A DNA stretch of 64,000 bases from DASSWG01 sp041689995 (GTDB taxonomy: Bacteria > Bacteroidota > Bacteroidia > Flavobacteriales > Flavobacteriaceae), in assembly GCA_041689995.1 (NCBI GenBank), contig JBDNFD010000070.1, positions 3,356-67,355 on the forward strand, in the 5' to 3' direction. Position 1 is the stretch's first letter. The number at the start of each line of letters is the position of its first letter. Below the pieces are notes generated by a model. That model was not told the DNA's origin and did not search any database. It worked only from the letters and a program-made list of their open reading frames with translations. The translations under genes and the position numbers were made by a program. Of this stretch, positions 26,397 through 34,846 are shown one piece after another.

Positions 26397-26825
26397 CTAT
26401 TTCGATTTTTCGCCATCAATACGAATCGCCGGATCAGAAACCGGCTTGGAAACCATTACTATTTTTTTAATAGTTACGATCTCTTCCCAGCCATCGTTTG
26501 GATTTTTTGATACGACACCTTGAATGACCACAGGCACCATATCAAATTCATCTCTTCTTAATGAATCCGTTTTTTCGGCCAATTTTTTTGCCATGGAATC
26601 GATTTTTACCCCATAAATAAAATTGTTCCCTTTTAAAACCGCTGCATTGTCCACATAAATGAATTCCCCTCGAAGGGTTTTTAAGCTGTCTTTCTGGTCA
26701 ATTCCACTTGTTTTGTCAGATCGGTTTGTTGCCTCCGGTTCGCTGGTAGTCGTTTCCTTTTTTCCGTCTTGGCAGCTCACCAAACAGAATGCGGTGATTA
26801 AAATGGCGATCAAATGATTTTTCAT
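26397..26825 (-). CDS. Small lipoprotein between sufB and sufC
   Basis: A 142-residue lipoprotein (lipobox FCLVSC) with a low-complexity spacer rich in Thr, Ser and Glu, then a small beta-rich domain (LRGEFIYVDNAAVLKGNNFI, VVIQGVVSKNP, EEIVTIKKIVMV) that may be an OB-like barrel. Not recognised as a named family. It lies on the same strand inside the suf operon. Its frame is intact while both neighbours are broken, which suggests either recent decay of the neighbours or an independent use. Role unknown. Confidence 0.75.
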   Translation of the reverse strand: MKNHLIAILITAFCLVSCQDGKKETTTSEPEATNRSDKTSGIDQKDSLKTLRGEFIYVDNAAVLKGNNFIYGVKIDSMAKKLAEKTDSLRRDEFDMVPVVIQGVVSKNPNDGWEEIVTIKKIVMVSKPVSDPAIRIDGEKSK

Positions 26826-26911
26826 TCTTTAATGTTTAGAATTGGTTATTTGCCCCAAAGTAGGGCTTTGCTTTATTTTACAGGTTTTTTCATTATACCG
26901 CCGGCTGAACA

Positions 26912-28357
26912 CTAACCCACGGATCCTTCCAAAGAAATCTCAAGTAATTTTTGAGCTTCAATGGCAAATTCCATCGGTAGTTTATTCAATACTTCTTTGC
27001 TGAACCCATTCACGATCAGCGCAATAGCCTTTTCTGTTCCAATACCACGCTAGTTACAGTAAAAAATTTGGTCTTCCCCAATTTTACTGGTCGTGGCCTC
27101 GTGCTCCACCTGCGCAGTTTTGTTTTTCACTTCAATATATGGAAAGGTATGTGCGCCACATAAATTTCCCATCAACAGCGAATCACATTGCGAAAAATTG
27201 CGCACATTATCGGCGCGGCTGCTGATTTGAACCAAACCGCGGTAACTGTTTTGCGATTTTCCGGCAGAAATTCCCTTGGAAATAATAGTGCTCCGAGTGT
27301 TTTTTCCCAAATGAATCATCTTCGTGCCAGTATCGGCTTGTTGAAAATTTGTGGTTAAGGCCACGGAATAAAACTCCCCAACGGAATTATCGCCTTTCAG
27401 GATGCAACTTGGATATTTCCAGGTAATTGCACTTCCCGTTTCCACTTGTGTCCAACTGATTTTTGCGTTTTTTTCACACAATCCGCGCTTGGTTACAAAA
27501 TTGAAGACCCCACCTTTTCCTTCTTTATCGCCAGGATACCAGTTTTGAACGGTACTATATTTAATTTCAGCACCATCCAAGGCAATCAGTTCCACCACGG
27601 CGGCATGCAATTGATTTTCATCCCGCGAAGGCGCCGTGCAACCTTCAAGATAACTAACATAGCTGTCTTGATCTGCTATAAGCAAAGTTCTTTCAAATTG
27701 CCCGGTTCCGCCTTGGTTGATTCGGAAATAAGTGGAAAGTTCCATGGGGCAACGGACTCCTTTTGGGATATAGCAAAAAGAACCATCACTGAAAACAGCG
27801 GAATTCAGCGCGGCGTAAAAATTGTCTTTTTGAGGAACTACGGTGCCTAAGTATTTTTTTACCAAATCCGGATGCTCGCGAATAGCTTCGGAAATGGAAC
27901 AAAAAATAATTCCTTTTTCACCCAAGGTTTTTTTAAAGGTGGTCGCCACAGAAACCGAATCCATCACAATATCGATGGCCACACCGGCCAATTTTTTTTG
28001 CTCATCGATGGAAATTCCTAATTTTTTAAAGGTTTCCAATAGTTCGGGATCCACTTCGTCCAGGTTGTCGTATTTGGGTTTTTTGCTTGGCGCGGAATAA
28101 TAGGGAATGTTTTGAAATTCGGGTTTTTTGTAGCGCACATTTGCCCAAGTAGGCTCGGTCATTTCTTCCCACGCCCTATAAGCTTCTATACGCCAATCCG
28201 TCATCCATTCCGGCTCTTCCTTCTTCATGGAAATTGCCCGTACCACATCTTCGTTCAAGCCCACAGGAAAAGTGTCCGATTCAATATCGGTATAAAATCC
28301 GTACTCGTACTCTTTGGTTTCGAGCTCTTTCTTTAAATCGTCTTCTGTATATGCCAT
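26912..28357 (-). pseudogene. sufB: sufB pseudogene with one in-frame TAG
   Basis: Full-length SufB reading frame (481 codons plus stop) interrupted by one TAG at 27052-27050. The stop replaces a Gln codon: the family reads FYCNQRGIG, here FYCN, TAG, RGIGTEKAIALIV, continuing in frame to the normal end LLEISLEGSVG. A single C to T change (CAG to TAG) explains it. The truncated product would lack the last 46 residues, including helices that contact SufC. All other conserved blocks (VRCPMELSTYFRIN, YLEGCTAPSRDENQLHAA) are present. With sufC also broken, this copy of the operon cannot make a working SufBCD complex, so another source of Fe-S assembly must exist in the genome. Confidence 0.9.
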
Positions 28358-28364
28358 AAATCAA

Positions 28365-28399
28365 TTCAAGATTTAGAATTCAAGATTCAAAATTCAATC
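28365..28399. repeat. Degenerate 7-bp array, sufB-proximal arm around four-helix-bundle gene 2
   Basis: Five heptads: TTCAAGA, TTTAGAA, TTCAAGA, TTCAAAA, TTCAATC. It begins 7 bp before the sufB start codon and its last unit contains the stop codon of the four-helix-bundle gene. Positions 28379-28394 form a perfect 16-bp inverted repeat with 28790-28805. Confidence 0.8.
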
Positions 28400-28789
28400 T
28401 GCTTTAAATTTTGATCCTTTAAAATCGCTTTTTTGTAAATATACCATAAATCCTCCCATCTGCCTGCTCAGCGATAGTAGCTTATTATGGTAAACATCAA
28501 ATTCTTCTTTTGTAATATATTTTCGGTCAAGTACTCTGTATAATTGTGAACGGGTTTCGCCACAGGATGCTTTGGCTATGGATAGGAATTGATTGAATTC
28601 ACGATTTCCATTTCTTTCAAATCCCTCGGCAATATTATCCATAATGGATCCGGAGGAGCCATTAATTTGATTGTATAATTTATAATCTATTTTCAAATTT
28701 GAATTTTCCTTGATGTCAAAAATATCCTGGCAAATTTCCCTAGCCGATCGCCAAATCTCCAAATCTTCAAATTTTTTAACAGTGCCCAT
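28394..28789 (-). CDS. Four helix bundle protein (23S rRNA IVS / S23 family), copy 2
   Basis: A 131-residue relative of copy 1 with the same pattern: VKKFEDLEIWRSAREICQDI, GSSGSIMDNIAEGFERNGN, SCGETRSQLYRVLDRKYIT. The two copies are clearly different in sequence, so this is not a recent duplication. The start codon follows directly after one arm and the stop codon lies at the first bases of the other arm of a 16-bp perfect inverted repeat, so the ORF exactly fills the loop of a potential RNA hairpin. It sits between sufA and sufB. Function unknown; mobile-element-like behaviour is inferred from placement. Confidence 0.9.
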   Translation of the reverse strand: MGTVKKFEDLEIWRSAREICQDIFDIKENSNLKIDYKLYNQINGSSGSIMDNIAEGFERNGNREFNQFLSIAKASCGETRSQLYRVLDRKYITKEEFDVYHNKLLSLSRQMGGFMVYLQKSDFKGSKFKAD

Positions 28790-28793
28790 AATT

Positions 28794-28814
28794 TTGAATC
28801 TTGAATCTTGAATC
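28794..28814. repeat. Perfect 7-bp tandem repeat, sufA-proximal arm around four-helix-bundle gene 2
   Basis: TTGAATC three times in a row (28794-28800, 28801-28807, 28808-28814). It is the inverted counterpart of the array at 28365-28399. The array ends 6 bp from the sufA stop codon, so gene and arrays together fill the whole sufA-sufB gap. Confidence 0.85.
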
Positions 28815-28820
28815 TAAAAT

Positions 28821-29150
28821 TCACAACGAAAAACTCTCCCCACAACCACAAGTGCGTTGCGCATTGGGATTGTTGAACCCAAATCCTTTGCCGTTCAAGC
28901 CACCGGAATATTCCAAAGTGGTGCCCACGAGGTATAAAAAACTTTTTTTGTTGACCACAATCCGAATTTCGTTGTCCTCAAAAATCTTATCCTCTTCTTG
29001 TTGGCCGTGGTCAAAAGTCAGTTCGTATGACAAGCCCGAACATCCACCGCTCTTCACGCCCACACGAACAAAGTCTTTGGCCGCATCAAAACCACTCTCG
29101 GTCATTAGTAAAGTGATCCTGTTTTTTGCCTCTGCGCTTACCTTGATCAT
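28821..29150 (-). CDS. sufA: A-type Fe-S carrier protein (SufA/IscA/ErpA family)
   Basis: A 109-residue A-type carrier that receives Fe-S clusters from the SufBCD scaffold and passes them on. The three conserved cysteines are visible: KSGGCSGLSYEL and near the C-terminus RTCGCGESF. Length and the start (IKVSAEAKNRI) are typical. It is the first gene of the suf operon and has its own promoter box upstream at 29182-29189. Unlike sufB and sufC it is intact, so it may still serve another assembly system. Confidence 0.92.
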   Translation of the reverse strand: MIKVSAEAKNRITLLMTESGFDAAKDFVRVGVKSGGCSGLSYELTFDHGQQEEDKIFEDNEIRIVVNKKSFLYLVGTTLEYSGGLNGKGFGFNNPNAQRTCGCGESFSL

Positions 29151-29181
29151 CGCTTATTAAAAATTATTCTAAATTAGATCG

Positions 29182-29189
29182 CAAATATA
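29182..29189 (-). promoter_or_regulatory. -7 promoter box of the suf operon
   Basis: Minus strand reads TATATTTG (29189-29182), an exact TAnnTTTG match, 31 bp before the sufA start codon. No clear -33 TTG and no obvious Rrf2/IscR-type palindrome was found. Confidence 0.5.
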
Positions 29190-29300
29190 CCATATAAGGA
29201 CGAAAATACCATATTTTTTGAATAACATTCTGCATGACCATCAGACCGATGTTTCCTTGGAAATGTCTCTATTTTAAGACGATACTGTCAGTATTTTAAA

Positions 29301-29308
29301 TATCTTTG
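29301..29308 (+). promoter_or_regulatory. -7 promoter box of the sugar dehydrogenase gene
   Basis: TATCTTTG matches TAnnTTTG and lies 18 bp before the ATG at 29327. The leader would be about 12 nt. Confidence 0.5.
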
Positions 29309-29326
29309 TTGCCTAAAATTCTACTT

Positions 29327-30724
29327 ATGAAAACAATCCTTTACGTTCTGATTATTTTGATCTTCCCATTCATTGCTTTTTCGCAGGAAGTGGAAGTGGA
29401 AATTGAACTTTTTGCTTCGGGTTTCAGTAGCCCGCTGGAATTTCAAACAACGGGAGCTCCAAATGACACTCGCATTTTTATCGTTGAACAAGGCGGCGTC
29501 ATTAAAATTGCACATCCGGACGGTTCAGTGGATTCAGACCCATTTTTGGATATTTCAAGCTCAATATCTTCGGGCGGGGAACGCGGATTATTGGGGTTGG
29601 CATTTCATCCAGATTTTGAAAATAACGGTTATTTTTTTGTGAATTATACTAATCCGAGCGGTAATACGCAGGTCTCGCGTTTCTCGGTGGATACCGCCAA
29701 TCCGGATCTGGCCGATCCCAGTTCAGAACTGCCCATCATTTCATACACGCAACCTTTCTCCAACCACAACGGCGGCTGTTTGGCTTTTGGTCCTGTTGGA
29801 TATTTGTTTATTTCTGCAGGTGATGGCGGAAGTGGTGGCGATCCGGGAAATCGCGCCCAAAGTTTAAATGTGCTTTTGGGGAAGCTTTTGCGCATTGATA
29901 TTGATAATCCTTCTGGTGGAAATAATTACGGAATTCCGTCCGATAATCCTTTTGTGGGAAATGCAGCTGCCATGGACGAAATTTGGGCTTACGGATTGCG
30001 AAATCCTTGGCGGTTTTCCTTTGACACGGCTGGCGGGAATATTTGGATCGGCGATGTGGGCCAAGGAAATGTGGAGGAAATCGATCGCCAACCCATTAAC
30101 GCTGCGGGCCTGAATTACGGTTGGCATTGTTATGAAGGTTCTGACGAATATGACACCTCCAATTGTCCGCCTGACAATGAACTGGTTTTTCCATTTGCCG
30201 AATATTCTTCGGCGACCGGTAGTGGAAACTGCTCCATTACTGGAGGTTTTGTTTATCGCGGCTCGGTTTATTCCGATATTTTGGGACTCTACTTTTTTGC
30301 GGATTACTGCAGCGGTTTGATCGCCACTGTGGACGCTTCGGGGAATATTATGGAACATGGAAATTTCAGTGGAAATTGGGTCTCCTTTGGAAAAGATGCC
30401 GCCGGTGAATTATATATTGTGGATATTGGCGGCAGTATTTATAAAGTGGAAGGAAGCGTGCTGGCCACGGAATCCATTGAAGCTCGGGACGCTATTTCTC
30501 TTCTTCCCAATCCGGCTTCGGGAAAAGTGACCTTAAAAATTGAACAAGGTGAAATTTCCAATGTTACTATTTATGCAATTAATGGCGAAAAAGTGTTTTC
30601 CGAAGAAACCAATTCATCCCAAGAAATGATAGTACCGGTTTCCAATTTAAAGACTGGGGTTTATTTGGTGAAAATTGAAACCAAAAGCGGGACTATTACT
30701 ACAAAAAAGCTGGTAATTGAATGA
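29327..30724 (+). CDS. PQQ-dependent sugar dehydrogenase-like protein with T9SS sorting domain
   Basis: Secreted six-bladed beta-propeller of the soluble glucose/sorbosone dehydrogenase family, 465 residues. A signal peptide ends at IAFSQ. Family motifs: GGERGLLGLAFHPDF, then FSNHNGGCLAFGP, then SAGDGGSGGDPGNRAQ, EIWAYGLRNPWRFSFD and GDVGQGNVEEID, which carry the PQQ- and calcium-binding positions including the catalytic His region. The last about 75 residues (LLPNPASGKVTLKIEQGEIS to the end TKKLVIE) are a type A C-terminal sorting domain, so export is by the type IX system. The frame upstream of 29327 offers only TTG starts that overlap the promoter box. It oxidises sugars or alcohols; the substrate is not defined. 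Confidence 0.92.
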   Translation: MKTILYVLIILIFPFIAFSQEVEVEIELFASGFSSPLEFQTTGAPNDTRIFIVEQGGVIKIAHPDGSVDSDPFLDISSSISSGGERGLLGLAFHPDFENNGYFFVNYTNPSGNTQVSRFSVDTANPDLADPSSELPIISYTQPFSNHNGGCLAFGPVGYLFISAGDGGSGGDPGNRAQSLNVLLGKLLRIDIDNPSGGNNYGIPSDNPFVGNAAAMDEIWAYGLRNPWRFSFDTAGGNIWIGDVGQGNVEEIDRQPINAAGLNYGWHCYEGSDEYDTSNCPPDNELVFPFAEYSSATGSGNCSITGGFVYRGSVYSDILGLYFFADYCSGLIATVDASGNIMEHGNFSGNWVSFGKDAAGELYIVDIGGSIYKVEGSVLATESIEARDAISLLPNPASGKVTLKIEQGEISNVTIYAINGEKVFSEETNSSQEMIVPVSNLKTGVYLVKIETKSGTITTKKLVIE

Positions 30725-30949
30725 TGCTGAGGTTTTTAATTTCTGATCTCAATAATTCCCTTATAGCTTTGCCCACGTAGGTCAATCGGGTTTTGAGGTT
30801 AGTCGGTTTCAAGATTTTTTTCCGGTTACAAATCCAGCCCCATTTATAATTATCACTGGATATATATAATATCGTGAAATAAACCACGCAGTTGAAAGAA
30901 TAAATTTGATTTGAGCTTTGATTTGTCCTTAGAATTTCGTAAAAACTTG

Positions 30950-30957
30950 TAACTTTG
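30950..30957 (+). promoter_or_regulatory. Promoter box and small palindrome before the large methyltransferase gene
   Basis: TAACTTTG (30950-30957) matches TAnnTTTG; a TTG at 30923-30925 is 24 bp upstream, one base beyond the normal range. Between the box and the ATG at 30987 lies the perfect palindrome GTTTGCAAAC (30975-30984), a possible control site. The rest of the 262-bp gap from 30725 shows no gene. Confidence 0.45.
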
Positions 30958-30986
30958 TGAACGGATAAATTTGCGTTTGCAAACAA

Positions 30987-33900
30987 ATGACAGGACAAGA
31001 AGTAATAGAATTAATTGGCTTAGACAGAGCCAAGCCCGTAAACTCGAAGAGTAAAAACCTCTTAGCGAGTGAGTCGATTGTGTTTGACCAAGTTCGTGAA
31101 TTTGGAGTTGATTCGGTTTATTTCAATACAGACGAAAACGGGAATAGTTTTCCTGCCTTGTTTTTGAAGAAGATAAAATATTTTGACGTAGAAACGTTGC
31201 GAGCAATAGCCGATATTCACAGAAAAATCTGGAATTACAAAAAAGTATTGTTCTTTTACGTTTATTCCGATACTGAAATTCGTATTTACAATTGTTCTGA
31301 AAAACCACTGATTAAAACTCAAGAAAATTTTGATTACGAAAAGGAATTGCAAAGTATTGAAATAGAAACATATACTTTTTCAGACAAAAAACAACTTGAA
31401 GAACTCAATAAACTGTTTTCAAGAATTGCAATTGATTCGGGAATTGTTTGGACGTTAAAAGAAGCTCAATTTATCAGGGATAAAATAAACCTACAAAAAA
31501 GAGTTGACAAATATTTAGTAGAAAGTTTAGTAAATACAGCTCAACAATTTGAGAAACAGGGTCTTGAAATTAATTTTATTCATAAAATCATACTTCGTTC
31601 ATTATTCCTATTGTATCTTGAAGATAGAGGAGCTACGGACGAAAAATTATACTCCCAAATAAAAAAGGGCACAAAATCTTACTTTGAAATTTTAGATGAT
31701 GTAGATGCTACTTACAAATTGTATGAACAATTAGAAGAGCATTTTAATGGGAACGTTTTTACTTTAGAAAAAGGAGAAAAAATATCTGTTGACCAACTTC
31801 AACTGATTAGAAAATGTTTCATCAGTGGTAATGCTAATATACCACAAGCAAAACTGTTTGAAGATTGGAGATTGTTCGATTTTAGCATTATACAAATTGA
31901 GTTATTAAGTGAAATTTACGAAAACTTCTTATCCAAAACAGACCATGCATTAAAGAAAAAAACAGGAACGTATTACACGCCACCTGCTTTGGTAGAATTT
32001 ATTTTGAATGAAAAATTACCTATTGGCAAAAGTGAAAAAAACTATAATGTAAAAATTTTGGACCCAAGTTGCGGTTCGGGAATTTTCTTGGTAGAAAGTT
32101 TCAAACGCTTGGTAAAACGCTATGAAAATCAGCACAAAGAAAAACTTACTGATTTTGGCAAGCTAAAAAAACTCCTGACCGACAATATTTTTGGAATCGA
32201 ATTACACCCACAAGCTATAAAAGTAGCTGCGTTTAGTTTGTACCTAGCCTTGGTTGACAATCTGAATCCTAAAACCATTTGGCAAGAAAAGAACCATTAT
32301 TTACCAAATCTCATAAACAATCCTGATGATAAAACATTAAAAGTACAGGGCAAAAATCTATTTTGCAGAGATACAATTCTGCAAAATAAAGAAATTGAAA
32401 ATATTAAATTTGACTTAGTTGTTGGTAATCCTCCTTTTGGAACGAAAGATTTATTACCATCAATTCAAAACTATTGTAAAAAAGAGAATTTCGCCAAAGA
32501 AATGGTTTTGCCATTTCTGCACAAAGCAACAAAGTTTGCCCCGAATGGCGAAATTGCTTTGATATTCAATACCAAAGTTTTAACAAACACAGGTGGAACT
32601 TATGAGAATTTCAGAGAATGGTTGTTCAATGTTTGTTATGTAGAAAAAGTTTTCAACTTTTCAATTCTTCGTAATAAAGGTAAAAATTTCGGAGGAAAAT
32701 TATTTGGCGATGCAACTGGTCCGATAAGTATTGTATTTTATCAAAAAGAGCAACCTCAAAACCCTTCAGATAAAATTGCGTATTACGCTCCAAAAACTTT
32801 CATCAAAACCAATGTAATTGATGGATTGAGTATTGATTTTACAGATTTAAAATATCTGCCAAGAGAAGAATGTCAGAAACCCGACACCAAAATTTGGAAA
32901 ACTGCAATGTGGGGTGGAATGAATGATTGGGAGTTAATCAACATATTAAGTAAAGAACATAGTAACTTCAAAACGTACTTGAATAATAACAATATTGAAT
33001 ATGGTTCTGGTTTACACCCAAAAGAGAATGAAATTAATAAGATGCTAATTGAAGGCAGACATACCGATACAGCCAAAATTGAAAAATATTACACTCCCAT
33101 AAATAATACCGAACAAATTAAAAAAGAGTTTAGGAATAACAATTTAGAATTATTTAAACAACCATTAGCGGTAATCAAAGAAGGTATTACCAATAAAAAT
33201 ATTCTATCAAGTTACTTTGACTACGATGTACATTACAACAAAGCAGTATATGGGTTTTCATCTAATGAAGCTGAAAAACTAAAATCTATTGTAATTACAT
33301 TCAATTCTAATTTAGCAACCTACTTTTTCTTCCTAACATCTTCTTCTTGGGGCATAGAAAGAGATAGAATAGTTTTAACTGAATATCTAAGTTTTCCATA
33401 CTCGGAATTAGATTTGGATGATATAGAAAAAATCCAGTTTTTTCATATTAGTTTTGATACAAAAATTTCAATACTAAATCAAAAAAAGAATCATTTTGAC
33501 TTTCAAAATTGGGAATCGAAAATCAATAAACTTTATAATCTTTCTTCAAATGATATAATTCGTATCTCAGACACAATATCTTTATCTGTTGATTTATTTC
33601 ACAAGCAAGAAAAATCAATAGCATTATATCCAGTACTAGAAAAGCAAACGATAGAATACGGAAAGATAATAAGTGCCGAACTCAACGAATTTCTTGACGG
33701 TCAGGATTTGTTTGCAAATGCCACAGTCTATAACATCAGTAGGTTTACACCCTTGATGATGATAAAAATTTCACACGACTCAGTGAAAAATGAGGTTATT
33801 CCGTCAGATGAAGCAGTTGAAAATGAATTAAAAAAAATAGACAAATCACTTTGGGAGAAGAAATCTCAAAATATTTATTTCCGTAAAAAACTGAATTATA

Positions 33901-34013
33901 AAACAGGAGACGACATTTATATTATTCGTCCGAACCAACGCAGATTTTGGTCAAAATCAATGGCATTGGAAGATGCTTCCGAGTTAATTCTTGAACTTTT
34001 AACTGGGAATTAA
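30987..34013 (+). CDS. Large N6-adenine DNA methyltransferase (type IIG/Eco57I-like)
   Basis: A 1008-residue SAM-dependent methylase. The helical middle leads to TGTYYTPPALVEFIL, then motif I at 359-365 (DPSCGSG), the NIFGIELHP block, and catalytic motif IV at 481-485 (NPPFG). The C-terminal 500 residues probably include the target recognition domain (e.g. GSGLHPKENEINKML). The N-terminal 180 residues (ALFLKKIKYFDVETLRAI) look like the N-terminal part of type IIG or BREX PglX-like enzymes, but I could not find a convincing PD-(D/E)XK triad there. A nuclease-like gene follows 2 bp later, suggesting a split restriction-modification or BREX-like defence pair. No other BREX or DISARM genes are nearby. 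Confidence 0.85.
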   Translation: MTGQEVIELIGLDRAKPVNSKSKNLLASESIVFDQVREFGVDSVYFNTDENGNSFPALFLKKIKYFDVETLRAIADIHRKIWNYKKVLFFYVYSDTEIRIYNCSEKPLIKTQENFDYEKELQSIEIETYTFSDKKQLEELNKLFSRIAIDSGIVWTLKEAQFIRDKINLQKRVDKYLVESLVNTAQQFEKQGLEINFIHKIILRSLFLLYLEDRGATDEKLYSQIKKGTKSYFEILDDVDATYKLYEQLEEHFNGNVFTLEKGEKISVDQLQLIRKCFISGNANIPQAKLFEDWRLFDFSIIQIELLSEIYENFLSKTDHALKKKTGTYYTPPALVEFILNEKLPIGKSEKNYNVKILDPSCGSGIFLVESFKRLVKRYENQHKEKLTDFGKLKKLLTDNIFGIELHPQAIKVAAFSLYLALVDNLNPKTIWQEKNHYLPNLINNPDDKTLKVQGKNLFCRDTILQNKEIENIKFDLVVGNPPFGTKDLLPSIQNYCKKENFAKEMVLPFLHKATKFAPNGEIALIFNTKVLTNTGGTYENFREWLFNVCYVEKVFNFSILRNKGKNFGGKLFGDATGPISIVFYQKEQPQNPSDKIAYYAPKTFIKTNVIDGLSIDFTDLKYLPREECQKPDTKIWKTAMWGGMNDWELINILSKEHSNFKTYLNNNNIEYGSGLHPKENEINKMLIEGRHTDTAKIEKYYTPINNTEQIKKEFRNNNLELFKQPLAVIKEGITNKNILSSYFDYDVHYNKAVYGFSSNEAEKLKSIVITFNSNLATYFFFLTSSSWGIERDRIVLTEYLSFPYSELDLDDIEKIQFFHISFDTKISILNQKKNHFDFQNWESKINKLYNLSSNDIIRISDTISLSVDLFHKQEKSIALYPVLEKQTIEYGKIISAELNEFLDGQDLFANATVYNISRFTPLMMIKISHDSVKNEVIPSDEAVENELKKIDKSLWEKKSQNIYFRKKLNYKTGDDIYIIRPNQRRFWSKSMALEDASELILELLTGN

Positions 34014-34015
34014 CG

Positions 34016-34615
34016 ATGGTGAATGATTTATATAAAATTGCTTTTGAGCAAAAATGTTTTCAGTTAATCATTGAAGCATATCAAACTTCATTGACAGAGA
34101 AAGTGATCCAACTCAATTGGAATGAAAACGACATTTCTTCCGAATTGCACCGACATATAAAAGAAAATCCGTTAAGACTAAAATGGAAAGTTTCAACTAA
34201 TGTTGAATCTCATATTTCTAAAGACATACCAAAAGTAAAAGGATTTTCCAATACGTATCCAAGAATAGATTTACGATTAACTTCATTCATATCGACTTAT
34301 GAGTATGAGTACTTCTTTGAAGCTAAAAACCTAAAACAAAACGATCCTAAATTAAAACGCAGATACATTAACACAGGAATTAACAACTTCGTTTCCAAAA
34401 AATACAAAAATGGTAGTTTGATTGGTTATCTTCTTGAAGGCAAAAAAAATGAAACGATAAAAGGTATTAACTTCTTACTTAAAAAAGACAAAAGGCAAAC
34501 TGAAACTTTAAATCTCAAATCAAACAAGCTACTAAAAACCTATTACGAATCTAATCATCCTGCCATAGGAACATTGAAACATTTGATATTTGACTTTACG
34601 AACCTCTCATATTGA
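34016..34615 (+). CDS. Putative PD-(D/E)XK nuclease partner of the methyltransferase
   Basis: A 199-residue protein starting 2 bp after the methyltransferase stop codon. I do not recognise a named family. Sequence features fit a restriction-type nuclease core: E43 in a helix (SSELHRHI), D85 (YPRIDLRL) at the start of a strand, and E102-A-K104 (YFFEAKNL) in the next strand, the classic D...ExK spacing. The distance and tight coupling suggest it cuts the DNA that the methyltransferase would otherwise protect. Alternative: an accessory factor with a nuclease-like fold but another role. The active-site reading is from motif pattern only. Confidence 0.6.
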   Translation: MVNDLYKIAFEQKCFQLIIEAYQTSLTEKVIQLNWNENDISSELHRHIKENPLRLKWKVSTNVESHISKDIPKVKGFSNTYPRIDLRLTSFISTYEYEYFFEAKNLKQNDPKLKRRYINTGINNFVSKKYKNGSLIGYLLEGKKNETIKGINFLLKKDKRQTETLNLKSNKLLKTYYESNHPAIGTLKHLIFDFTNLSY

Positions 34616-34846
34616 TAAATACCAATACACAAAACCGTACACATTTGTAATTAGCATAAGCCAACCGAACAAAGCCAAAATTGCAAAAGAGTATAATTTT
34701 CCCCACACTTGAAACCAAGAAACATAAAAAACGACAAAGATAGAGAAACGCAATACTGGAATAACCACCAAATTTAAAACCACTAATTTTGTGCTTCTAA
34801 ATTTTATCGAATAAAATGCTCGAAAACAACAACCAAAATAAGACAA
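34607..34846 (-). CDS. Possible small membrane protein, or chance hydrophobic frame
   Basis: A 79-residue frame in the 200-bp gap before thiL, on the opposite strand, overlapping the ends of both neighbours. It encodes two to three strongly hydrophobic stretches (VVLNLVVIPVLRFSIFVVFY; FAILALFGWLMLITNVYGFV) rich in Trp and Tyr, as in real small membrane proteins. Against it: its start overlaps the thiL start codon, no promoter is evident, and AT-rich gaps can give hydrophobic frames by chance. Confidence 0.25.
   Translation of the reverse strand: MSYFGCCFRAFYSIKFRSTKLVVLNLVVIPVLRFSIFVVFYVSWFQVWGKLYSFAILALFGWLMLITNVYGFVYWYLSI

Noticed and set aside
25222..28789. Diversity-generating retroelement, because four-helix-bundle proteins resemble Avd
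   Set aside because: No reverse transcriptase, template repeat or variable repeat is present in the window.
30699..30998. A 99-codon minus-strand frame in the gap before the large methyltransferase
   Set aside because: It overlaps the ends of both neighbours, has no recognisable domain and covers the methyltransferase promoter.
34616..34815. TPP riboswitch upstream of thiL
   Set aside because: No CUGAGA-type or ACCUGAUC-type conserved segments were found in the gap.
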